Under the pieces are notes generated by a model. That model worked only from the letters and a program-made list of their open reading frames with translations. It did no database searches and was not told the origin of the DNA. From Rhizophagus sp. LPA8_4_AMF (lineage: Eukaryota; Glomeromycota; Glomeromycetes; Glomerales; Glomeraceae), in assembly GCA_021464525.1 (NCBI GenBank), contig JADRCO010001252.1, positions 1-20,928 of the forward strand: a DNA stretch of 20,928 nt, in the 5' to 3' direction. Positions 1-9,183 of the stretch are shown here, piece after piece; position 1 is the first letter of the stretch, and each line of letters opens with the position of its first letter. Both the position numbers and the translations under genes were made by a program.

Positions 1-142
1 AAAAAAAAAAAAAAAAAAAAAAATTAAAAAAAAAAAAAAAAATTAAAAAAAAAAAAAATACGTCCAAAACTTTTTTTTTGAGAAAAAAAGTGATAAAAAA
101 TTTTATTTATATAAATATAAAAAAAAAAAATTTTATTAAACA
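1..142 (+). promoter_or_regulatory. A-rich 5' flank of the BTB-TLDc gene
   Basis: The first 58 bases are almost pure A, followed by alternating A-rich and T-rich tracts up to the ATG at 143. It is presumably promoter and 5' UTR, because it directly precedes a well-supported start codon. No specific factor site could be recognised. Long poly-A of this kind also appears in low-complexity intergenic DNA, so a regulatory role is inferred from position only. Confidence 0.35.
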
Positions 143-1665
143 ATGTCTATCAAATTTTTGACAAATTTATCTACCGATTTTTCTTATTTATTAGAAAAAC
201 CTTGTTATAATTCTGATGTTACAATAGAAGTTATGGGAGAAAATGATAGTAATATAAAAATTTTTAATGCACATTCGATTATATTATACGCAAGATCCGA
301 ATATTTTAAACAAATTATTACTCAAACCAGAGAAAATATTTCGAAAAGAAATCTAAGTATGGTTATTTTACGTATTACGAATATTACTCCTAACGTCTTC
401 TCTATGATCTTAAGGTAAAATATAATAAATTCACTCATTTTATTTTATTATTTTTACGAAATTTTAACGCACCTTTCCTTTACTCTTTACTTTTCTTTTT
501 AAGGTACATGTATACGGGAATTATTGATTTGGGATCAACTTCAGGGGAAGATACTTTTGGATTATTGATCGCATCATCAAAATTAAATTTTCCCGAAGTT
601 GTTGCTTATATTCAAGAATATTTCGTAGAAAATCATAAGGTGTGGTTAATAGAAAATTTTTCTACCGTCGTAAATAATATTTTTAAATTAGAAAATTGTA
701 GAAAATTACAAAATTTTTGTATTTCTTACATTTGCGTTGAAGCTAAAAATTATTTTAAATCAAAGGATTCATTAAAATTAAAAAAAAGAATTCTTTCTTT
801 AATGTTAAATTTGGATAATTTATATATAGAAGAGGACGATATTTGGGATTTTTTAATTAGATGGGGAAAAGAAAATACGAGAGGTGTATTATCTAATATT
901 AATATAAATAAATGGATACATAAGGATATTGAAGATTTAAGAGAAACTTTGGATGGTTTAATTCAATTAATTAGATTTAGAGAAATTAGTTCGGATGATT
1001 TTTATGAAAGGATTAGACCTTATAAATCAATAATTCCTCATGACGTTTATGAAGATATTATGGCACATCATTTGATTGGAGCTGATACTAAAATTGGAAT
1101 GCCAAGTGTACCAAGAAGAGGTTTTATTGATTCCGTTACATTAAATTCAAAACAAGCAGCTATATTATCAAATTGGATTGATGGGGGTAAAAATGATGAT
1201 GATTTAAGCCTTTTAATACCAAAAAATAATCCTTACGAATTTTCTTTAATTTATAGAGGAAGTTTAGATGGTTTAAATATTAAATCATTTAGGGAAAAAT
1301 ATAAAAAATTAAAATGTTCTACAATACTTGTAATTAAATTAAAAAATTGTGATAAAATTATTGGTGGTTATAGTAATCATTTTTATTATTTTTCTAATAA
1401 TCATTTAGATGAAAGTGGTAGTTTTTTATTTAATTTTGATCAAAATATTAAATCTTGTAAAAAAATTGATGGTTTATTTAAGAATTTATATAATGGTTTA
1501 TATGATTTTAATAATCAAATAGTTTTTGGTAATGGTGATTTGGTTATTCATTTTGATAATTTAAGTATAAAATGTAAACAAATTAGTTATAAGGAAAGAT
1601 TATTAAAACAAGATTCAACTTATCAAGTTGAAGATATTGAATTATTTAGACCCATTTGGAAATAG
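143..1665 (+). CDS. BTB/POZ-BACK-TLDc domain protein (two exons)
   Basis: Two exons, 143-414 and 504-1665, joined over an 89-bp intron (415-503, GTAAAA...TTTAAG), give 477 aa. The junction rebuilds the BTB signature SMILRYMYTGII, which strongly supports the splice sites. Residues about 22-115 are a BTB fold (NSDVTIEV, then NAHSIILYARSEYFKQII). About 140-265 are helical and BACK-like (LLIASSKLNFPEVVAYIQEY, WDFLIRWGKEN). About 302-477 are a TLDc domain (DSVTLNSKQAAILSNWIDG, FSLIYRGSLDG, the IGGYSNH strand, and a final VEDIELFRPIWK). In general BTB-BACK proteins can act as substrate adaptors for Cullin-3 ubiquitin ligases, and TLDc domains are linked to oxidative-stress responses. The role of the large AM-fungal BTB-TLDc family is unknown. 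The frame is open throughout and no domain looks truncated. The ATG at 143 is the first in frame and gives the usual short leader before the BTB fold. Confidence 0.9.
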
Positions 1666-1929
1666 ATTTATCTTATGTAACTGTAAAGTTTTATGTATAA
1701 AATAGATTTTATTATTTAGAATAATAATTATTATAATAATTAATAAAAATTAATTTCCTTTCGTTTTCCTTTCGTTAAGAAAGAATGAATGGTTGAGATA
1801 GTTGAGAGATATTCAGAATGTTTATATCGAGATGACGCTGGCGAGCTGGCGAACCTAATATGGTTAACCAAACGTCAACTGACTATACTTGATTAATCGA
1901 CAAAATGGCGCAGGAAATTGTTGTGATTT
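1666..1929. other. 3' flank of the BTB-TLDc gene, no gene seen
   Basis: AT-rich sequence directly after the stop, with a short direct repeat TTTCCTTTCGTT near 1754-1775. Nothing in it could be assigned to a gene. It presumably holds the 3' UTR and polyadenylation region, but no clear signal could be singled out against the background. Confidence 0.3.
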
Positions 1930-3040
1930 CCTAATTTGCGTTAACTTTCACGCGATACGTTAAATATTTTAAACGAATACTTATTCTCGGAGAACAAATA
2001 TACAAGTGTAAAGACACTCATTTTCGTTTTAAGAAAGCTTAATTTCAAATACATTATATTTACACACGCGAACTTGAAGAAGTATTAGTTACTCTATATC
2101 TTGAAAAGCTTGAAGATCTAGTATATTTGACCGAACAACAACAAAATGAGTTAACATTGCGGTATTAAGAGCATAGTAAGCTGTAATTATTATTGTTTTG
2201 GAACTTTTTGTATGAACTAAAGTTATTAATTATTTCAGATTAATTTTTCTCACCAAGAAGAGGTATTTCTAAAGTGACTTGAATATTGAAGAAATTATCG
2301 CCTAAATTTTTTAATTAAATGAGGTACAGTATAAATTTTTGGAAGTGAGAATAGTGATGTGATTAAGCGGTATAAGAGCGCTAAAAGCAACGATATATGT
2401 TATTTCTTTTATTCGCTTTCTCCCGCCGACAAGGCTAAAACTATTTCTATATTCATATTTATTGTCCTAAAACTACAGGCTTTACCGTTCAGAGAGAAAA
2501 TTAAAAATCGCGTAATTTTACGAAAGAAAGAAATTAAATTTATAAGGGCCAAAGGCAAGAAACTAAAAGTAATAACATGTGAGTTTTTTTATCATTCTGT
2601 GGAAGCGAGAGCGAATGTGTAATATTCGTTATTCATTTTATCATTTTATATTTAATTTTTAAATCAGAATATAGCGAAGATGAATTAACTAAATGTATTT
2701 AGAGAAAATCGAAAATACAAGCGAAAAATAATCGAAACAAACGAGTGAATTTAAGAGATGGATGAGATGATTGATAATGAGAACGTTATTACATATAGGT
2801 TTGAATTTGATTTTAAACTATTTAATACAATTATATTTTTCCGCGAACTTTATTTCGTTATTTATTAATTTATTTATTTTATTATTTTAATTTGGGACGG
2901 CCGGTTGATGACGAAATTCTTGAAGATTTGACGATCGATTATAATATTCAATCTTATCTAATTGTAAGTGTAGTATATTTGATGATGGAACAGAAAACAA
3001 ATAAAAGGCAACGATAATTGAAGAGGAGAATTAGGTGATG
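1930..3040 (+). pseudogene. scraps of coding-like sequence, unidentified
   Basis: Base use becomes less extreme here, and several plus-strand stretches read like protein but do not share a frame. One near 1950-2096 contains NILNEYLFSENKYTSVKTLI. One near 2060-2166 contains ELEEVLVTLYLEKLEDLVYL. One from about 2334 to 2622 is rich in lysine and arginine (SPADKAKTISIF, LPFREKIKNRVILRKK). One near 2882-3018 contains GRPVDDEILEDLTIDYN. A plausible intron (GTAAGC at about 2173 to TTTCAG at about 2238) links two of them. Stops and frame changes lie between, so a functional protein is not supported. It could be a decayed host gene or transposon, or partly chance. The family was not recognised. Confidence 0.25.
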
Positions 3041-3918
3041 TCGATTATCTGTTATCATACCAGACATTTTTTTTAATAAACAGATGCATATTAAGCAATA
3101 TATATATATATATTTTTTTTTGAACAGATTAAATTTAAAATTAATCGCGCTTTATTTTTAATAAAATATTATTAAGTTCGATGATTGAATTTTTTATGAA
3201 TCAATTATAAAATTTATTTAAGATGTTTATGTAATGTTGAATTTTCTTAATTACACTTTATAAAGTTTTTATCAAGCTAACAGATGTCCTTTAATGATGA
3301 AACAATCCGTAATCACGTAACAGAGATTATATATGATATTTCGTTAATATTTCTATTCAATTTCGTTTGGTCGGATTTTTTAGTTTCGTTGTGTCTCTAA
3401 TGATATTAAGGTTAGTTTGGCCAAATTAAATTACTATCGAGGGATACTAATAGAATCGTTTGCTTGCGCTCGAATTAAAAAAAATATAAGTTTGCAGATC
3501 TGATCAACTTAAAAATATATTGCATTAGTTAAAACATAACTGCGTTAACTGCGTTATAATTATTTTGAACTATATCACATGATGTACTTTTTTTTGATGA
3601 AGTACCTTTTTTTATGAGCTATAGAGCAATTTACCTCATAATAAAAGTGGCAGTATTAAAATCGATTGGAAGGTCCACATTATTTTTAACTTGAAATTAT
3701 TAAATAAACTTATCTAAGTTATCGCACAAATTTCTAATCGTCATAAAGAAACCAAACAAATTTATGACTGAAGCAATTTGTGGAAATTCAAATGAAAATG
3801 CCATTATTATTCGGCTAGATAAGCAGAAACATGAGGGTATTAAGACTATACCGAGGATTTAATATTTGAACGCTGCAGCTTCTGCACCTTGTTAGTTACA
3901 AACCATTTACTATAAGAT
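3041..3918. other. AT-rich intergenic stretch, no gene seen
   Basis: No coding frame, splice pattern or RNA gene was recognised. Minor structure: a TA microsatellite at about 3100-3112, a perfect 9-bp tandem duplication TAACTGCGT x2 at 3537-3554, and two similar T-tracts (GTACTTTTTTTTGATGAA, then GTACCTTTTTTTATGA) around 3582-3617. Confidence 0.4.
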
Positions 3919-4198
3919 GCATGGAAGTTACGTTTTGTACTACATATGCTTGCTTTGTTTTTATTGCGCCAAGTAGTAGTATATTTGTAAATGTTAAATG
4001 ACATACATTTAATAATAAAAATAAAATTTATCAATTTTAATTTTCTAAAAAAGTAATTTCTATTTTATGCGTGGAAGTTTCGTTTTGTATTACTTACCCT
4101 TCGTTTGTTTCATTACGCCCCAATCTTTCAAATAAAATTAATAAAATTTTTTGATCAATTTAAATTAATTTTCTAAAAAAAGTAATTTGCAATTTTAT
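3919..4198 (+). repeat. imperfect tandem duplication (~150 + ~130 bp)
   Basis: Unit 1 (3919-4068) and unit 2 (4069-4198) align in order. Both begin G-C-[A/G]-TGGAAGTT followed by CGTTTTGTA and a T-rich run ending ATTGCGCC or ATTACGCC. Both end with TTTTCTAAAAAA, AGTAATTT and ATTTTAT. Related sequence also lies upstream of kinase C at about 14700-14785 (AATGACGCACATAATAAAA and TTCTAAAAAAAGTAATT). It is therefore a duplicated piece of the kinase 5' flank, not a gene. The short minus-strand ORF inside it is a by-product. Confidence 0.6.
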
Positions 4199-4680
4199 CA
4201 TCGGAATATTTTGGTGTTTAATATCAAATAACCTAGATAGTTATTAATTTCATGCTATTAGGGATAAAAAAAAAAGATTAAAGATTATATAAAAATAAAT
4301 TAAATATTCAATATACTAAAATAATTATTTCTTAATATTATTGTTAAAAATTAGGTAGGTAAGAATTAAATTAGTTAAAATATATTCCAAAAATACTGAA
4401 ATTAACTAGTTATTAAATACTATTTTAAAATTCACGAGAACATTTAAACAGAATAATTAATTTGTTACTTTATTTTGGAAATATTTCAGTTAAAATGCGT
4501 TATATTAACTGGTATATATAGTCAAACAGTTTGTATAAAACGAAAAAAAAATTTTATATTATTATTTAAATAGTAATTCTTTCATTTTTCTTCGCTTCTT
4601 TATTCCCTTTTTTTTTTCTTTAATTACCATTATACAATGTCAAATGTCACAATGCTTTTTCCAATTAGAATGTTAGATAA

Positions 4681-4885
4681 AGTGAATATCATGAATTTAC
4701 CCTTCGATAAAGTACTTCCAAATACTTTCCGTAGTACAATGGTAAATTCTTAAAATTCCATGCATATGGAAGATCTAGAAATACTTTCCATAGCACAAAC
4801 AGAAAGCTCTATATGATAAATTATAAATATCTTGTAATTTTCTAAATTTTTTTATCGATAATTATTTTATATACTTAATAATAAA
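4681..4885 (+). promoter_or_regulatory. conserved promoter-proximal block of kinase A
   Basis: The last ~200 bp before the ATG is shared with kinases B and C. Common landmarks are CTTCCAAATACTTTC, GTAGTACAAT, a dyad TTCCAT-GCAT-ATGGAA followed by AGATCTAG, ACAGAAAG, and TTATCGATAATTATTTTATA just before the start. The dyad and the TATCGATA box are the most conserved elements and are the best candidates for shared control. The functional role is inferred from conservation among paralogs only; recent common descent could also explain it. Confidence 0.45.
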
Positions 4886-7386
4886 ATGGAACTTACAAAG
4901 ATATTAAATTATGATTCTTTCGATCCAACACCAAAATTAAAATCTAGTCCCGTACCGATTTCATTTGTTTCATTTAATGAGGATGATCGCAATTGTATTC
5001 ATTGTGGAAATGAATATGTTGAAACAGCTTGTAATCAAAGATATTGCAAAAAATGCTTATCATGTTATCTTGCTAATATAACTGATAATAATTTATATTT
5101 GGACATTTATATATTAACGGAGAACTTAAAATGTAGCGAACATAAAATAAGCACAAGAAAAAAATCACAAAATATTCAAAAATGCTGCAGAAATTGTTTG
5201 GGAATATTTTGTTTTAAACAAATATCTAATGATTTTAAGTATTTTAATAGTGACGATTCCTATTATAATTCATTCAAAAATGTGATTGAAAGTGAGAAAA
5301 ATTGTAATTTATGCGGAAAATCAATAAGACAAGAAACAAATAACGAAAGTAATAATTATTATGATGTCAAATTGTGCTCAGATTGCTATTTAATTTCTTC
5401 TGAATGTATAGAATCAACTTTGACTAAAAAACCTATCACAATTCTTTACTTACCGTGGTGGCTAGATATCAATCGTTGCGAATCTTGTAAAATTTCTTTA
5501 AAATTTACATCAGACTGTCAAAAGTATTGTGAGAAATGTTTTACATTTTATATCGGATGTAGATATTGTTTAACAACAAATACTGTTTTTGGAATTACAA
5601 ATCTATCACAATGTAAAAAATGCAAAAGAGTATCTTCTATTATTTTTGATATTACAAAAATTAGAAGTGGAAATAGTGATTTAGATGATTTTTTTGATAA
5701 TTTAAGATTTGAAATTTACAATCAATTGGAATTAGCTAGGTTTACTGATAAGATAAAGAATATTAATAATTATTTCATCCCAACTTATTTATTTTCCTCT
5801 ATTTACAAAAATTATGAAGTAGAAATATCAATGGAATGGATACCATATTCTCAATTTACAAATGTAAAAGAAATAGCAAGTGGAGGATTTGGTATTATAT
5901 ATTTAGCAACTTGGCTAGATGGTTCAATAAAAGATATAGGTTTTTATCGAGAGAGGAGTAGTAATGAAACTGTCATTTTAAAAAAATTTAAAAATTCTCA
6001 AGATATTAGCAAATATTTTTTAAATGAGGTAAATATATTACAATATTTATATTATTTTAAGTGTTTATAAAATATAATTTAATTTAAATCCTTGATATTG
6101 AAATATATAGTTAAAATCAAATCAATATTGTTATAAAATTGCACATAATCTTGTTAAAACTTATGGTTTTACAAAAGATCCTAAATTTGATGATTATATA
6201 TTAGTTATGCAATATGCATCAGGAGGGAATTTACATAATTGGATACAAGAAAATTTTACAAAAATTACGTGGGATGATTATAAAATGCTTTTACGGCAAA
6301 TTTCAAGAGGGTATTTACGGTTAATATATTTATTGCATAATAATTTCAAATTTATTAATTATTTTCTTATTTAGACTTGAAACTATTCATAATGCAAATT
6401 ATATACATCGAGATTTTCATAGCGGAAACATATTATTTAATGAAGGAAGTATAGGACAAAATTTGTTAATTGGAGACTTTGGATTATCACAACCTGCAAA
6501 TAACACTTCAAATAATGAAATATATGGAGTAATACCTTATATTGCACCAGAAATATTTAAAGGTTCAGCATTTTCTAAAAAATCTGATATTTATTGTATG
6601 GGTATGATTATGTGGGAACTTACAACTGGTTACAAACCTTTTTCTAATGTTGAACATGATATTAATCTGATTTATAAAATTCTTGATGGAGAGCGACCTG
6701 AAATTACAGAAGATACACCAGAATGTTTTGCCAATTTAATGAAAAGTTGTTGGGATACTGATCCTGAGAAAAGACCTTCTATAACAGAAATAAGTCAGAA
6801 TTTTTGTACATGGTATCTTGTAAATCAACATTTAGAATCATTTAAACAAGCAGAAATAATAAGAAACAAGCTAATAAAATCAAACAAGCTTGGTTCTAAG
6901 TTTATAAAGCCTCATCCAAAAGCCATTTATACGAGCAGACCATTAAGCTCTTTTATTTCTAAATGTTCATCTATTAATTCTTCAAAAGGTAAGTATTTGA
7001 AAGAATATGATAGACAAGTAAATATAAGATACTAATGATTAATTTTTCAACGAATATATTGAATTTCTAAAGAATATATTACAAGAGAACTGGAGTATGA
7101 CATAGATTTTAGGTATTTAAAAGATTTCATCTTTACATATTTTAAATTCTAACAATTTAAAACGTAATTTATACTAGTATTAGAACTGACACACCTGGAA
7201 CTAAACGAAAATTTGAAGAAACAAATGATAATTCTCATGAAAATAGTGGTAAATATTAATTAGACTAATTATTATTAATTTCATTTATAATATTATTTAT
7301 TTATTTATTTATTTTAATTTAAAATAGGAAAATCCATTAAAATTAGTTCTAGTTATTCAAGGACTTCTCTCATAGACCGTAACTAG
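4886..7386 (+). CDS. kinase A: CxxC-rich N-terminus + TKL-type protein kinase, six exons, intact
   Basis: Exons 4886-6028, 6111-6310, 6375-6988, 7073-7112, 7178-7248 and 7328-7386 splice in frame to 708 aa. All five introns are GT-AG, 64-84 bp. Residues about 31-260 carry at least eight CxxC pairs (C37/C40, C54/C57, C101/C104, C140/C143, C164/C167, C198/C201, C215/C218, C225/C228, C243/C246), so zinc-ribbon-like modules are likely. The kinase domain is about 324-595: glycine loop SGGFG (332-336), lysine in VILK (366), helix-C glutamate (381), HRD (459-461) in HRDFHSGN, DFG (482-484) and APE (505-507). All key residues are present, so it is predicted active. A basic tail (TPGTKRK) follows. There is no signal peptide or membrane segment, so it is probably cytosolic or nuclear. 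It belongs to the greatly expanded TKL-like kinase set of Glomeromycotina; substrate and signal are unknown. Confidence 0.9.
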
Positions 7387-7567
7387 AAAAATAATAATGT
7401 AGTGTTAGCATGTCATCTCTTTTTACGGTTTGTATGCAAGAATTTAAATATGAATTATAAAATCTGAAATTTGAAATGCGTACAAAATTTGTTTATAGAT
7501 ATAAATTTTGTTAGAAAACTTTAGCATTCAGTTATTTCATAGATTATATTATTGTATAAAAGTACTA

Positions 7568-7884
7568 TATAACCCCTAAAGGAGTCGTCTTGCCTATTAT
7601 TAGCTAGAACAAAGAACATAACTAGTTCTGTAATTCGCACGAGAAGAAAGGAAATTGAAACTACCTAATTGATCAAAACGAGAAAAAAAAGAAAAAAATC
7701 AAAAAAAAAATTCATTATCTAAACTATAATTATATCTAGCTAAATATGATGTCCATCCCCCGCATGTAAGCAATTTGAAGAAACCAAAACCATCCACATA
7801 GGTACGAAAGAAGTAGAACCGGCATTATTAATTACATTAGTATCCCGTGGTGTGTTTTGGGCTGAGTAGCGAGGTGAAGGATAT
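7568..7884. other. spacer after kinase A, no gene seen
   Basis: Beyond the end of the A/B homology, this stretch contains an A-rich run near 7681-7710 and otherwise unremarkable sequence. No coding frame, RNA gene or repeat could be supported. Confidence 0.4.
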
Positions 7885-7999
7885 TCAGCTTGGCTTGGCT
7901 CGGAGGTTGCTCATTCGAGCCTGGCTTGATTGGTCAAATCAAGCCGAGCCAGCTCAAATTTTGGCTCGAGTCCGGCTTGAGCTGGCTCGTGCGGAGCTT
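7885..7999. repeat. GC-rich palindromic repeat (GGCTTG/GGCTCG family)
   Basis: An abrupt GC-rich island built from GGCTTG, GGCTCG and their complements. It includes a perfect 9-bp stem GGCTTGATT / AATCAAGCC (7923-7931 with 7937-7945) and further partial dyads, such as GCCGAGCCAGCTC against GAGCTGGCTCG near 7979. It sits exactly where the adjoining transposase relic loses its C-terminus. A similar but weaker GCTTG/GCTC cluster lies at about 19227-19294. The open frame across it is a by-product of the repeat. Confidence 0.65.
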
Positions 8000-8002
8000 T
8001 AA

Positions 8003-8940
8003 TGCTAACTGTTGTTTAATAGCACATCGCACATGCCACATACATACTGTAATTGTAAACAAGCTTCAGGCCATACTGTTTTTGTTGCATTTATTTCTGA
8101 AAAATCTTTGTCAGTTAAATATCTTAAATTTTATTCTTTTAAAGCTTGCGTCCAATATCTGTTATATTTGATATATTTCTATTTTTTCCAGCGAAATTAA
8201 GAGATAAACCAGTACCATCAATTACACCCATGATTGCATACAATTCCCATGATAAATTATTGGTTCCATCACTTCCATGAGTTGCATCAATTACAATAGC
8301 ATCAAATTTATTATAAATTGATCGGTGAAATAATGTTGTCAGTAATCCAAGAGCAGGTATAGAAGAATCAAGACTATTCACTATCGCTATGATTTCTAAA
8401 TTAGATTCTTCCACAAAAATTTTTATTGATAGTAAAGGATCTGAATGGCAACAATATAACTTGTGAGATAAAAATGACCACCAATAATAGATTTGCTGAA
8501 TAGTTATATTCTCATGTCTAATAATTTGACATTCATGAATCTGGTGACACATCTCAGAAGCAGAGCAGTTAATATTATCTTGGATGAATTTTTTGACTTG
8601 TGGAGATGTTTTAATATGACTTGGCCGTGAATGTAACATTTTATGAGAATATTCAACCATGATCAAATCTGTCTCTGGAAAAATTTCTATATTTATTGTT
8701 CCTTCACAATTGTAATCGTACTAAAAAGGCAGATGTATCTCTCTGTTTATTCACTACTATAGGATGTTTGGCCTGACGTTTTCCAAGTTCAATTAAGCAA
8801 TTGCAATAATATATGATGAGTAAAGAATATTTTTTTTTGGCTTTTGTCCCGGTAAATCCATGAATATCCATCCCCTCTGAAATAGACGTAATTATGTGAT
8901 GAGCAATTTCAATTTCATAATTTTCTTTGTGAAAGTTCAA
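8003..8940 (-). pseudogene. decayed MULE-type transposase fragment
   Basis: Read on the minus strand, three frames follow one another as pieces of one protein. 8940-8704 ends in KHPIVVNKQRDTSAF. After a frame change at about 8700-8712 the text continues YNCEGTINIEIFPETDL, then VEYSHKMLHSRPSHIKTSP and the core FDAIVIDATHG...NNLSWELYAIMGVIDGTG. After a second break near 8140-8190, a third frame reads LTDKDFSEINATKTVWPEA. This order matches MULE transposases of AM fungi: a CxGxI-type N-terminal region, a first catalytic Asp in IDATHG and a second in TDKDF. The third catalytic residue and the C-terminus are missing beyond the palindromic repeat at 7885-7999. Two frameshifts and an internal stop (complement of 8131-8133) make it inactive. 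The family call is firm; the exact subfamily is not. Confidence 0.8.
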
Positions 8941-9183
8941 TACAAAGGTTCATGTTTAATTTCACATTTTCTCCTTCATAAAGCTCATTTGTATTATTAT
9001 TTAAAGAAATTAAAAGGTTATATAGCTAATTGTATTAACTGGCTCAAATTGGGTTTTATTTATTAGCAAAGTTGTTTTAAGTTTATTTCGGCATTTTAAC
9101 ACTTTTTTAAGGCAACACCCTGGCGACGCTATGTAAGTTGCGTGGCTATGTCAGTATTAACTACAGTGTAACCATTAAATTTT
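8941..9183. other. spacer upstream of the transposase relic, no gene seen
   Basis: AT-rich sequence with no recognisable coding frame. It may include the 5' end of the MULE element, but no terminal inverted repeat pairing with the other side of the relic could be found by eye. Confidence 0.3.

Larger units (their letters stand above)
4300..7567 (+). repeat. left arm of a ~3.27-kb inverted duplication (kinase A copy)
   Basis: This segment aligns, in reverse complement, to 9907-13180. The match includes about 0.6 kb of 5' flank (for example ACTGAAATTAACTAGTTATT), the whole six-exon gene with its introns, and about 180 bp after the stop (AAAATAATAATG.AGTGTT, AATTTAAATATGAATTATA and a final AAAAGTACT). 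The outer boundaries are approximate because the flanks fade gradually. A third, direct copy around kinase C matches the 5' flank and gene but not the 3' flank. Confidence 0.75.

Noticed and set aside
3846-4034. Minus-strand 62-aa ORF
   Set aside because: It lies within an imperfect tandem duplication of the kinase 5' flank, has no recognisable family, and is not kept in the second unit.
6029-6070. Extension of kinase exon 1 to the stop codon shortly after NEV
   Set aside because: All three paralogs have a GT donor right after the NE codons, and the next exon continues the kinase fold, so the extension is intron read-through.
7890-8200. Plus-strand ORFs across the GC-rich island and the transposase relic
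   Set aside because: They are antisense to the MULE transposase remnant or run through the palindromic repeat; no protein family fits.
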